Source: SHZL01 sp963784425 (lineage in GTDB: Bacteria; Pseudomonadota; Gammaproteobacteria; Xanthomonadales; SZUA-36). From it: 64,000 bases of DNA. Made by a program: the position numbers and the translations under genes. The notes beneath the pieces are model-generated. The model saw only the letters and a list, made by a program, of their open reading frames with translations. It was not told the DNA's origin and ran no database searches. Of this stretch, positions 42,225 through 51,149 are shown piece after piece. The stretch is taken from positions 1-64,000 of the forward strand of contig CAWARM010000012.1 in NCBI GenBank assembly GCA_963784425.1, in the 5' to 3' direction. Position 1 is the first letter of the stretch. Each line of letters starts with the position of its first letter.

Positions 42225-43844
42225 ATGCTCGGATTGATGCAGGACTGGCCCTTGCTGGTCACCAAAATGCTTGACCATGGCGCCTTGAACCATGGCGAGC
42301 GTGAATTTGTTACGCGATCTGTGGAAGGGCCTGTCCGCCGCTACACGCTGGCTGACCTGCGCATCCGCGCGCTACGAGTTGCCAAAGCCCTGGAGAAAGA
42401 CAGCATACGACTGGGTGATCGTGTCGCGACCATGGCCTGGAACACCGACCGGCACGTTGAAGCCTGGTTTGGCATCATGGGTCTGGGCGCCATTTGTCAT
42501 ACGCTCAATCCGCGGCTGTTTGCTGACCAGCTGGTGTATATCGTCAACCACGCCGAAGACCAGATCCTGTTTGTCGATCTCACTTTTGTACCGGTGTTGC
42601 AGGCCGTCGCTGGCCGCCTGCCCACCGTGCGCAAGTACATTGTGCTGACCGACCGCCGGCATATGCCGGACACCACGCTGCCGAACGCCGTTGCCTACGA
42701 AGACTGGCTGGCCGGTGCCGACGGCGATTTTCAATGGAAAACCTTTGACGAGAACACGGCGGCTGCCTTGTGTTATACCTCTGGGACAACCGGCAACCCG
42801 AAAGGCGTGCTCTACTCACATCGCTCCAACGTATTGCACGGCATGATGGTGAACCAGCCCGATGTATTGGGCTTAAGTTCCGAAGACGTCATTCTCCCCA
42901 TCGTACCCATGTTCCATGCCAATGCCTGGGCGATTACCTACGCAGCGCCCGCTGCCGGCACCAAGATCGTGATGCCCGGGGCCGGCATGGATGGCGCCAG
43001 TATTTACCAGCTCCTGGACACGGAAAAAGTAACTGCCAGTGCGGCTGTACCAACAGTCTGGATGGGATTGCTACAGTACCTGGAATCCACCGGCAGCAAG
43101 CTTCCCTACCTGCACAGAGTCCTGATTGGCGGGGCAGCCTGTCCGCCGGTGATGATTCGCAAATTCGAAGTGGATTACGGGGTCGAAGTGATTCACGGTT
43201 GGGGCATGACCGAAATGTCGCCCGTGGGCACGACCGGCAAGATGAAATACGCCACTTCCGGGCTGGCGAAAGAAACCACCTTGAAGCTGAAAGAGAAACA
43301 GGGCCGCACCCCCTTCCTGGTCGAAATGAAGATCGTGGATGCCGACCACAAGAACCTGCCGCGCGACGGCAAAGCCTTTGGCCACCTGTTGGTCAGAGGC
43401 CCCGCCATTGCCAGTGCGTATTTCAAGCACGATGCAAAAATTCTTGATGCAGACGGTTGGTTTGACACCGGGGATATTGCCACTATTGATGCACTGGGCT
43501 TCATGCAAATCACCGATCGCGACAAGGATGTGATCAAGTCCGGTGGAGAATGGATTTCGTCCATCGAAGTGGAAAACGTGGCTGTGGGCTGCCCCGGAGT
43601 GGCCGAAGCGGCGGTAATCGGTGTGCCAGACCCGAAGTGGAGCGAACGGCCCTTGCTGATCCTGGTGCGGAAAGCCAATAGCGATGTTGGAAAAGACGCT
43701 GTATTGGCCTACCTCGATGGTAAGATTGCCAAATGGTGGATGCCCGATGACGTGGTGTTCGTCGAAAGTATCCCTCATTCCGCTACTGGTAAAATCCAGA
43801 AAATGGAACTCCGGAAGCAGTTTGCAAACTACTTGGCAAGTTAA
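42225..43844 (+). CDS. AMP-forming acyl-CoA synthetase, fatty-acid type
   Basis: This 539-residue ANL-superfamily ligase has the P-loop-like YTSGTTGNPKGVLYSH, the A5 region HGWGMTEMSPVGT, the A7/A8 region DGWFDTGDIATID and RDKDVIKSGGEWISS, and the catalytic Lys near the end (SATGKIQKMELRKQF). The closest pattern is medium/long-chain fatty acyl-CoA ligases (AlkK-like). It activates a carboxylic acid to its CoA ester. It follows the SBP-like gene by 90 bp and precedes fdsG by 13 bp, so it probably belongs to the formate dehydrogenase transcript. Confidence 0.92.
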   Translation: MLGLMQDWPLLVTKMLDHGALNHGEREFVTRSVEGPVRRYTLADLRIRALRVAKALEKDSIRLGDRVATMAWNTDRHVEAWFGIMGLGAICHTLNPRLFADQLVYIVNHAEDQILFVDLTFVPVLQAVAGRLPTVRKYIVLTDRRHMPDTTLPNAVAYEDWLAGADGDFQWKTFDENTAAALCYTSGTTGNPKGVLYSHRSNVLHGMMVNQPDVLGLSSEDVILPIVPMFHANAWAITYAAPAAGTKIVMPGAGMDGASIYQLLDTEKVTASAAVPTVWMGLLQYLESTGSKLPYLHRVLIGGAACPPVMIRKFEVDYGVEVIHGWGMTEMSPVGTTGKMKYATSGLAKETTLKLKEKQGRTPFLVEMKIVDADHKNLPRDGKAFGHLLVRGPAIASAYFKHDAKILDADGWFDTGDIATIDALGFMQITDRDKDVIKSGGEWISSIEVENVAVGCPGVAEAAVIGVPDPKWSERPLLILVRKANSDVGKDAVLAYLDGKIAKWWMPDDVVFVESIPHSATGKIQKMELRKQFANYLAS

Positions 43845-43857
43845 TTCGAGGTTTCCC

Positions 43858-44340
43858 ATGCAATCGTCTGCATTCTCATTGGCAGAAACCATAGAGGCAG
43901 TGGTTCAGGAACATATCGGCCGGGTTGGGCCTTTAATGCCGGTGCTGCACGCCGTGCAGGAACGTCTGGGCTATGTGCCGCCTGCAGCCATACCCATGAT
44001 TGCCGGGGCGCTCAGCCTGTCCCGGGCCGAAGTGCACGGCGTTATGCACTTTTATCATGATTTTCGCGCTGAGCCCGCAGGAGATCACATCATCCAGGTG
44101 TGTCGCGCCGAAGCCTGCCAGGCCATGGGTGCGCGGGCACTGGAAACCCATGTTCGTGTCAGGCTGGGTATCAACTTCGGCGAGACCACCCCTGACGGGC
44201 GCTACACGCTGGACCCGGTATATTGCCTGGGCAATTGTGCCTGTGCACCTACTGTTCGTATTGATGACGACATCCATGCCCGGGTTAGTCCCGAGCGATT
44301 TGACGAATTGCTAGCTGGTTTGCAGGGGGAAGGCCAGTGA
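43858..44340 (+). CDS. fdsG: NAD-linked formate dehydrogenase, gamma subunit
   Basis: This 160-residue NuoE-like thioredoxin-fold subunit has a [2Fe-2S] cluster bound by Cys82, Cys87, Cys123 and Cys127 (VCRAEACQAMG, YCLGNCACAP). It passes electrons between the FMN and Fe-S chain in soluble NAD-dependent formate dehydrogenase. ATG 43858 (MQSSAFSL) is chosen; the frame extends back into the ligase gene. It overlaps the GTG of fdsB (GTGA). Confidence 0.92.
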   Translation: MQSSAFSLAETIEAVVQEHIGRVGPLMPVLHAVQERLGYVPPAAIPMIAGALSLSRAEVHGVMHFYHDFRAEPAGDHIIQVCRAEACQAMGARALETHVRVRLGINFGETTPDGRYTLDPVYCLGNCACAPTVRIDDDIHARVSPERFDELLAGLQGEGQ

Positions 44341-45869
44341 GTATTCGGGTTTTTGTTCCCCGGGATACAACGGCGCTGGCTTTGCGGGCGGATGCCGTGG
44401 CTCGGGCAATCACGATTGAAGCATCGCGACGTTCAATTGCTCTGACCGTGGTGCGCAATGGATCCCGCGGTGCTTTCTGGCTGGAACCTTTGGTGGAAGT
44501 CGAGGATGAGTCCGGCCGGCGGGCGTTTGGCCCGGTAAGCCCGGCTGATGTGCCTCGCCTGTTCAATAACGGTTTTCCCGGAGATTGCCAGGACGTGCTT
44601 GCTCTCGGTCCCGCGGATGAAATCCCCTGGTTAGAGCGGCAGCAGAGACTGACCTTTGCCCGCGCCGGACAGGGCGATCCGCTGTCCATAGAGGACTACC
44701 GTTCGCTGGGTGGTTTCACCGGGCTGGAGAAAGCGCTCACTTTAACGCCGCAGGCCATTGTCGATGCTGTGAAGGAATCAGGCTTGCGCGGGCGGGGCGG
44801 TGCGGCATTTCCAACGGGCATCAAGTGGCAGACCGTGCTGGATGCTGCAGCGGAGCAAAAGTACATTGTATGCAATGCCGACGAGGGCGACTCAGGCACG
44901 TTTGCCGATCGCTTGCTAATGGAAGCTGACCCTTACCAGCTTATCGAAGGTATGACCATCGCGGCAGTGGCAGTGGGCGCCAGCGAGGGTTTTATCTATC
45001 TGCGGTCCGAATACCCGGTGGCCAAAAGCATTCTGCTGGAAGCGATTTCCCGGGCTGAGCAAGCAGGCTGGCTCGGAGACAACATCCAGGGATCGGGAAA
45101 GAAATTCCATCTGGAGTTACGCATTGGGGCAGGGGCCTATATTTGCGGTGAGGAAACCTCTCTGCTGGACAGCCTCGAAGGCAAGCGCGGGCTGGTTCGT
45201 TTCAAGCCGCCTCTACCGGCAATCAAAGGTTTACTGGGCCAACCCACCGTGATCAACAACGTGCTTTCCTATGCTGCCGCGACCACGGTGCTGGCGAAGG
45301 GGGCTGCATACTACCGGGACTTTGGCACGGGCCGTTCACGCGGAACCCTGACCGTGCAACTGGCGGGCAACATCCGTCGTGGGGGACTGGTGGAACTAGC
45401 CTTCGGTCACACCCTGCGTGAACTGGTAGAAGACTTTGGCGGCGGCACAGCCAGTGGCCGGCCCATGCGTGCAATCCAGGTCGGCGGCCCACTGGGTACC
45501 TATTTGCCTGAATCCCAATGGGACGTTGCACTGGATTACGAAGCGTTTGCAGGCATCAGTGGCATGCTGGGCCACGGCGGAATAGTCGTGTTCGATGACT
45601 CCGTTGACCTCGCCCAACAGGCACGCTTCGCCATGGAGTTCTGCGCCATTGAATCCTGTGGCAAATGCACGCCCTGCCGGGTGGGCTCGGTGCGTGGTGT
45701 GGAAGTGATCGACCGCATCATCGCCAATGAGCACCGCGCGGAAAACATCAGCCTGCTGCACGAACTGTGTGACACCCTGGTGGACGGATCCTTGTGTGCC
45801 ATGGGCGGCCTCACGCCGTACCCGGTGCGCAGTGCGCTGCAGCATTTCGCCGAAGATTTCAGCAAATGA
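44337..45869 (+). CDS. fdsB: NAD-linked formate dehydrogenase, beta (diaphorase) subunit
   Basis: This 510-residue NuoF-like subunit has an N-terminal thioredoxin-like extension (residues 1-120). The FMN/NADH domain follows with LRGRGGAAFPTGIKW, NADEGDSGTFADR and GAGAYICGEETSLL, and the C-terminal [4Fe-4S] site ESCGKCTPCRVG with a fourth Cys in SLCAMGG. It transfers electrons from formate oxidation to NAD+. It starts at GTG 44337 and lies 48 bp before fdsA. Confidence 0.94.
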   Translation: MSIRVFVPRDTTALALRADAVARAITIEASRRSIALTVVRNGSRGAFWLEPLVEVEDESGRRAFGPVSPADVPRLFNNGFPGDCQDVLALGPADEIPWLERQQRLTFARAGQGDPLSIEDYRSLGGFTGLEKALTLTPQAIVDAVKESGLRGRGGAAFPTGIKWQTVLDAAAEQKYIVCNADEGDSGTFADRLLMEADPYQLIEGMTIAAVAVGASEGFIYLRSEYPVAKSILLEAISRAEQAGWLGDNIQGSGKKFHLELRIGAGAYICGEETSLLDSLEGKRGLVRFKPPLPAIKGLLGQPTVINNVLSYAAATTVLAKGAAYYRDFGTGRSRGTLTVQLAGNIRRGGLVELAFGHTLRELVEDFGGGTASGRPMRAIQVGGPLGTYLPESQWDVALDYEAFAGISGMLGHGGIVVFDDSVDLAQQARFAMEFCAIESCGKCTPCRVGSVRGVEVIDRIIANEHRAENISLLHELCDTLVDGSLCAMGGLTPYPVRSALQHFAEDFSK

Positions 45870-45917
45870 CCAGATTGCGGTTCTTACCCAAGGTGAATTT
45901 CTGAGATAATCATTGGC

Positions 45918-48785
45918 ATGGACACACAGCGTACATTTCACCGGCAGAAAGATTTCGGCACGCCTCGCCCCATTCCCCTGGGCCATCTCGTCAAGCTAAG
46001 CATTGATGGCCGGGAAATCAGTGTCATGCAAGGCACGTCCCTGATGCGGGCTGCAGCCGAGGCGGGTATCAAGGTGCCCAGGCTGTGCGCCACCGACAGC
46101 CTGGACCCCTTCGGTTCCTGCCGCGTATGCCTGGTTGAAGTAGATGGGCGCAAGGGTTTCCCGGCATCCTGCACTACCCAGGCCGAGGAGGGTATGGTGG
46201 TGCGCACGCAGACCGACCGCCTGCGCCAGCTTCGCCGTAACGTGGTCGAATTATATGTGTCCGACCACCCGCTTGAATGCGTCGGCTGTGCTGCCAATGG
46301 TGACTGCGAACTGCAGGATACGGCTGAGGCTCTGGGCGTTACGGAGTCACGTTACGGCATAGCCGGGGCCAACCACCTGGCTGCACCCAAGGATGAATCC
46401 AACCCGTACTTCACGTTTGATCCTTCGCAATGCATCGTGTGCTATCGCTGTGTGCGCGCCTGCGATGATATCCAGGGGACCTTTGCGCTGACCGTAGACG
46501 GTCGTGGCTTTGATTCAAAAATCACTGCGGGGCAGATGGAAGACTTCATGGACTCCGAGTGCGTGTCCTGCGGTGCCTGTGTCAATGCCTGCCCGACGGT
46601 AGCCCTGACCGAAAACTCCGTGATCCAGATGGGGCTGCCCGAGCGCAGTGTCACAACTACCTGTGCCTACTGCGGCGTAGGTTGCTCGTTCAATGCCGAG
46701 CTCAAGGGTGATGTGGTGGTGCGCATGACGCCAAACAAGGACGGCCATGCCAACGAAGGTCACGCCTGCATCAAGGGCCGTTTTGCTTTTGGTTATGCTA
46801 CTCACAAAGATCGCATTACCACGCCCATGATCCGGGAAAACATCAATGATCCCTGGCGTGAAGTCAGTTGGGAAGAGGCGATCCGGTATGCTGCAGACCG
46901 CTTGCGCGCCTTGCAGAAGAAATACGGTCCTGACAGCATTGGCGGCATCACCTCCTCACGCTGCACCAACGAGGAAACCTACCTGGTGCAGAAAATGGTG
47001 CGTGCAGCTTTCGGCAATAACAATGTCGATACCTGTGCGCGCGTTTGCCATTCACCCACCGGTTATGGTCTCAAGACCACGCTGGGTGAATCCGCGGGCA
47101 CACAGGCTTTTAATTCGGTCGCCCATTCCGATGTCATACTGTTGATGGGAGCCAATCCCACCGACGCTCACCCGGTATTTGCGTCGCGCCTGAAAAAACG
47201 CCTGCGCGAAGGGGCGAAGTTGATTGTCGCTGATCCGCGGCGCATTGACATGGTGGCCTCGGCGCACATCAAGGCCGACTATCACCTGGCCCTGCTGCCG
47301 GGTAGCAACGTGGCGTTCATCAATGCGATGGCACACGTTATTGTTGCCGAGGGGTTGGAAGCGAAAGAATTTATTGCCGCGCGCTGCGAGCACAAAGCCT
47401 ACTCAGCATGGCGCGCCTTCATTCTGCGGGAAGAAAATTCTCCCGAAGCGACGGCAGCATCCACCGGCATTTCGCCCGCAGATCTGCGGGCAGCTGCGCG
47501 CCTGTTTGCGGCCGGGCCAAATTCCGCGATCTACTACGGGCTGGGTGTTTCCGAACACAGCCAGGGTTCGACCACGGTGATGGGCATAGCCAACCTTGCC
47601 ATGCTCACCGGTAACCTCGGCCGCGAAGGCGTGGGCGTGAATCCCCTGCGCGGACAGAACAATGTGCAGGGCTCCTGTGACATGGGCTCATTCCCGCACG
47701 AACTGCCCGGGTATCGGCACGTATCTGATCCGGCGGTGCGCAGCTTGTTTGAAAATGAATGGAAGACGGTGCTACAGGCAGAGCCGGGATTGCGCATCCC
47801 CAACATGTTTGATGCATCCATCAGCGGCCGCTTCAAGGGCTTGTATTGCCAGGGCGAGGACGTGGCACAGTCAGATCCCAACACCCAGCATGTTGAGCAT
47901 GCGCTGCGCTCGCTTGAATGCCTCATTGTGCAGGATATATTCCTCAATGAGACTGCGCGCTTCGCCCACGTCTTCCTGCCGGGCTCCTCTTTTCTGGAAA
48001 AAGATGGCACGTTTACCAATGCGGAGCGGCGCATTTCACCGGTACGCAAGGCCATAGAACCTTTGGCAGTCTATGCGGATTGGGAAGTCACGCAAATGCT
48101 GAGCACTGCGCTGGGCTATCCCATGAACTACGCCCACCCCTCCGAAATCATGGACGAAATCGCGCGGCTGACGCCGACTTTTGCCGGCGTCAGTTATGCC
48201 AAACTGGATAGCCTCGGCAGCATACAGTGGCCCTGCAACGATGCTGCTCCGTTGGGAACTCCAACCATGCATATTGATGAATTCGTCCGCGGCAAGGGCT
48301 ATTTTGCCATTACCGGATTTGTCCCCACGGACGAACGCGCGACACGCAAATACCCGCTGCTGATGACTACGGGCCGGATTCTTTCGCAGTACAACGTGGG
48401 CGCACAGACCCGGCGCACGGCCAATTCTGAGTTCTACAGCGAAGATGTGCTGGAAATCCATCCCTTCGATGCCGAAGAGCGCGGTATCAACGAAGGGGAT
48501 TGGTGCGGCATCAGCAGCCGGGCCGGGGACACCGTGTTGCGCGCGGTGCTGACAGACCGGGTGCAGCCCGGAGTGGTCTACACCACCTTCCATTTCCCTT
48601 TCAGTGGAGCCAACGTGATTACCACGGACAACTCCGACTGGGCCACCAATTGCCCGGAATATAAAGTAACTGCTGTGCAGGTATCGCGTGTTTCGGAACA
48701 ATCCGGCTGGCAGCGCGAATATCAGGCATTTGCCGAGAAGCAGCAGGATTTGTTTGAAATGGCCCAAGCCAAAACCAGGGCCTGA
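45918..48785 (+). CDS. fdsA: NAD-linked formate dehydrogenase, catalytic molybdenum subunit
   Basis: This 955-residue molybdopterin enzyme oxidises formate to CO2. The N-terminal NuoG-like part has a [2Fe-2S] site (CATDSLDPFGSCRVC), a Cys-rich site (CVGCAANGDC) and two ferredoxin-type [4Fe-4S] motifs (CIVCYRCVRACDD, CVSCGACVNACP). The catalytic part opens with CAYCGVGCSFNAE. The molybdenum ligand is Cys in CARVCHSPTGYGLK, not selenocysteine. There is no Tat signal, so the enzyme is cytoplasmic. It matches Cupriavidus/Rhodobacter FdsA in layout. Confidence 0.95.
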   Translation: MDTQRTFHRQKDFGTPRPIPLGHLVKLSIDGREISVMQGTSLMRAAAEAGIKVPRLCATDSLDPFGSCRVCLVEVDGRKGFPASCTTQAEEGMVVRTQTDRLRQLRRNVVELYVSDHPLECVGCAANGDCELQDTAEALGVTESRYGIAGANHLAAPKDESNPYFTFDPSQCIVCYRCVRACDDIQGTFALTVDGRGFDSKITAGQMEDFMDSECVSCGACVNACPTVALTENSVIQMGLPERSVTTTCAYCGVGCSFNAELKGDVVVRMTPNKDGHANEGHACIKGRFAFGYATHKDRITTPMIRENINDPWREVSWEEAIRYAADRLRALQKKYGPDSIGGITSSRCTNEETYLVQKMVRAAFGNNNVDTCARVCHSPTGYGLKTTLGESAGTQAFNSVAHSDVILLMGANPTDAHPVFASRLKKRLREGAKLIVADPRRIDMVASAHIKADYHLALLPGSNVAFINAMAHVIVAEGLEAKEFIAARCEHKAYSAWRAFILREENSPEATAASTGISPADLRAAARLFAAGPNSAIYYGLGVSEHSQGSTTVMGIANLAMLTGNLGREGVGVNPLRGQNNVQGSCDMGSFPHELPGYRHVSDPAVRSLFENEWKTVLQAEPGLRIPNMFDASISGRFKGLYCQGEDVAQSDPNTQHVEHALRSLECLIVQDIFLNETARFAHVFLPGSSFLEKDGTFTNAERRISPVRKAIEPLAVYADWEVTQMLSTALGYPMNYAHPSEIMDEIARLTPTFAGVSYAKLDSLGSIQWPCNDAAPLGTPTMHIDEFVRGKGYFAITGFVPTDERATRKYPLLMTTGRILSQYNVGAQTRRTANSEFYSEDVLEIHPFDAEERGINEGDWCGISSRAGDTVLRAVLTDRVQPGVVYTTFHFPFSGANVITTDNSDWATNCPEYKVTAVQVSRVSEQSGWQREYQAFAEKQQDLFEMAQAKTRA

Positions 48786-48823
48786 GCCTGAGCCACGGAC
48801 AGAAAACAGGCACAAGCGTTTTC

Positions 48824-49711
48824 ATGAATACCTCTCGCGTTGTTACGGTGGGAAACTGGCAGCCGGATAGCTACGCCAGCAGTGACGATTCAGTGGCTGC
48901 GGAAATCCCCGTGGCGCTGACGTATAACCGCTTGTCCCACGTGGTCATGATGGCCACGCCGGCTGATCTCGAGGACTTCGCCCTGGGATTCAGCCTGACC
49001 GAAGGCATTATCGGCAGCAAGAGTGATTTGCTCGCCATCCGTGTGCTGCCCCGGGAGGGTGGCATCGAAGTGGCGATGACCATTGCGGAACCCTGGTACG
49101 ACCGGCTTGCCACCCAGCGCCGCAACCTCACCGGACGCACTGGTTGCGGACTGTGCGGGGCCGAGCGCATTGAGCAGGCGTTGCGCTATCCAACCCCGGT
49201 AGAAGATAACGTTCGCGTGAGCCATGAGGCGCTGCAGCATGCCTTGTCTGCCATGCAGGCACACCAGCCATTGCAGGCGGTGACCGGCGCTACGCACGGC
49301 GCTGCCTGGTGCAGCCTTGAAGGAGCAGTGCTGGCTTTGCGGGAAGATGTTGGCCGCCACAATGCGCTGGACAAGTTGATTGGAGCGCTGGTGAGTTCGA
49401 ATTTCGACCCGCGCTGCGGCTTTGTGTTGGTGTCCAGCCGGGCCAGTTACGAAATGGTGTTCAAGGCTGCCGCAGCGGGCATGGAGTTGCTGATGGCCGT
49501 GTCGGCCCCTACATCACTGGCTATAGACTTCGCTGAACGGTGTGGTGTGACCCTGGTTGGTTTCGCGCGTCCCGGACGACACAACATCTACACGTTTGGG
49601 CAGCGCGTTAGTGCGGCTGCTGACACCGGCGGCCCAACCCGGCGGCCCAATCCCGCGGCCCATAGCGGCGAACTGGCAGGCAGGCAACCGATGAAGGAAG
49701 TCCATGAGTGA
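48824..49711 (+). CDS. fdhD: Formate dehydrogenase sulfurtransferase FdhD
   Basis: This 295-residue protein transfers sulfur from IscS to the molybdenum cofactor of formate dehydrogenase. Features are EIPVALTYNRLSHVVMMATP, DLEDFALGFSLTEGII, the sulfur-carrying CxxC loop GRTGCGLCGAE, and DVGRHNALDKLIGA with SSRASYEMVFKAA. The C-terminal 30 residues are Pro/Arg/Gly-rich and partly duplicated (GGPTRRPNPAA). It overlaps fdsD by eight bases. Confidence 0.95.
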   Translation: MNTSRVVTVGNWQPDSYASSDDSVAAEIPVALTYNRLSHVVMMATPADLEDFALGFSLTEGIIGSKSDLLAIRVLPREGGIEVAMTIAEPWYDRLATQRRNLTGRTGCGLCGAERIEQALRYPTPVEDNVRVSHEALQHALSAMQAHQPLQAVTGATHGAAWCSLEGAVLALREDVGRHNALDKLIGALVSSNFDPRCGFVLVSSRASYEMVFKAAAAGMELLMAVSAPTSLAIDFAERCGVTLVGFARPGRHNIYTFGQRVSAAADTGGPTRRPNPAAHSGELAGRQPMKEVHE

Positions 49712-49910
49712 GTTAGATCAACTGGTCAAGATGGCTAACCAGATCGCAGCGAATTTCAGCTACCACGAAGACTGCGTGGATCGCCTCGCCACGCACATCA
49801 ACCGGTTCTGGGCTCCCGTCATGCGGCAGCAATTGAAAGACCATGCCAGGAGCGGAGCCACGGATCTGGATCCAGTCGTGTTGCAAAGCCTGGACAAGAT
49901 AAGTACATGA
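49704..49910 (+). CDS. fdsD: Formate dehydrogenase delta subunit
   Basis: This 68-residue protein matches the small FdsD family (LDQLVKMANQIAANFSYH, INRFWAPVMRQQLKDH). FdsD acts in assembly and stability of FdsGBA, though it is not a redox subunit. It starts inside the fdhD end (ATGAGTGAG). Confidence 0.9.
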   Translation: MSELDQLVKMANQIAANFSYHEDCVDRLATHINRFWAPVMRQQLKDHARSGATDLDPVVLQSLDKIST

Positions 49911-49922
49911 AGAATCACGCGG

Positions 49923-50561
49923 GTGGCTGAGGAGCAGCTGGCAGGCGTTATCCTGGCTGGCGGACGTTCCACCCGCATGGGTGGAAAGCTCAAGGCCCTG
50001 GTGGAATTGAATGGCCGGCCTCTGTTGCAGCATGTCATCGACCGTCTTCAGCCCCAGGTGCGACAGGTCTATCTGTCGGTTGAACAATTCAATCCTGCGC
50101 TGGAGGTCTTTGGCCTGGCCCAGGTTGAGGACCCGCGCAGTGGCAGCTGCGGGCCGCTTGGGGGTCTTATGGCCGCCCTGCAGGCCTTGCCCAAGGGGCA
50201 GGACTGGTTGTTGCTGTTACCCTGTGATGCCCCTTTCCTGCCACCAGACCTCGGTTCTCGCTTGCACGCCGCCGTTCTTCATGAAGGCACCTTGCTGGGC
50301 GTGGTTGACGATGCCGGCCACTTACAACCTACATTCTCACTTTGGAACCGGCGCCTGCTGCCTGCCATTCAGCAAGCTGTAATTGAGCAGGGCATGGGCG
50401 GTTTCATGCAATTCCTTGATGGCGTCCGGTTCACCACCGTTACCTGGCATAACAGTGACGCTGGCCACCAGCCTTCTGACCTGCCATTTTTCAATATCAA
50501 CACACCCGATGACTTACGCAAGGCTGAATCAGTCATCAATTCCAGGTCTGCACTGCGGTAA
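49923..50561 (+). CDS. mobA: Molybdenum cofactor guanylyltransferase
   Basis: This 212-residue enzyme attaches GMP to molybdopterin, giving the bis-MGD form used by formate dehydrogenases. Features are GVILAGGRSTRMGGKLKAL (GTP-binding loop), LLLPCDAPFLPPDL, HLQPTFSLW and FFNINTPDDL at the end. It starts at GTG 49923, 12 bp after fdsD, which supports a dedicated cofactor supply. Confidence 0.93.
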   Translation: MAEEQLAGVILAGGRSTRMGGKLKALVELNGRPLLQHVIDRLQPQVRQVYLSVEQFNPALEVFGLAQVEDPRSGSCGPLGGLMAALQALPKGQDWLLLLPCDAPFLPPDLGSRLHAAVLHEGTLLGVVDDAGHLQPTFSLWNRRLLPAIQQAVIEQGMGGFMQFLDGVRFTTVTWHNSDAGHQPSDLPFFNINTPDDLRKAESVINSRSALR

Positions 50562-50607
50562 TATAGGCGTTTACCGTGGTCAAACTTTATAGTTAGGGAA
50601 ACCTGTC

Positions 50608-51132
50608 ATGCCTGGCACCGCCGATTTCAAACCCTTGAACATCGCTGTACTCACACTTTCTGATACCCGCACCTTGGCAACTGACACCTCCGGTGATGCC
50701 TTGGTGGAGCTGCTCACCCAGGCCGGGCATCATCTGGTTGCGCGCGAATTATGCGCTGACAACGTGTACCAGATGCGCGCCATTGTGTCGGGATGGATTG
50801 CTGATGCGGGAATTCACGTAGTCATCACCACCGGGGGCACGGGCTTTACCCATCGGGATTCCACACCTGAAGCGCTGATGCCTCTTTTTGACAAGAACAT
50901 TGAGGGTTTCGGTGAATTGTTCCGGCAACACTCCGTGGAAGAAATCGGATCATCCACGGTGCAGTCGCGCTGTTGTGCCGGCCTCGCTAACAAGACCCTG
51001 GTGTTTTGCCTGCCGGGCTCGACCGGTGCCTGCCGCACGGCGTGGAGCAAGATTCTGCAGGAACAACTCGATTCCCGCCACCGCCCGTGTAACTTTGTGT
51101 CCATCACTGCACTCGGCAGCGGGCAGCATTGA
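50608..51132 (+). CDS. moaB: Molybdenum cofactor biosynthesis protein MoaB
   Basis: This 174-residue protein of the MogA/MoaB fold has IAVLTLSDTRTLATDTSGD, VVITTGGTGFTHRDSTPEAL and LPGSTGACRTAW. It adenylates molybdopterin before metal insertion, together with MoeA, or plays a closely related role. It follows mobA by 46 bp with AGGGAAACC as SD. Confidence 0.93.
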   Translation: MPGTADFKPLNIAVLTLSDTRTLATDTSGDALVELLTQAGHHLVARELCADNVYQMRAIVSGWIADAGIHVVITTGGTGFTHRDSTPEALMPLFDKNIEGFGELFRQHSVEEIGSSTVQSRCCAGLANKTLVFCLPGSTGACRTAWSKILQEQLDSRHRPCNFVSITALGSGQH

Positions 51133-51149
51133 ATGAATAATAATTCGCC

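Noticed and set aside
47040..47065. Selenocysteine at the FdsA active site
   Set aside because: The position is a normal Cys codon (CARVCHSP); there is no in-frame TGA.
48036..48815. 259-residue minus-strand open frame
   Set aside because: Antisense to fdsA, with no family features.
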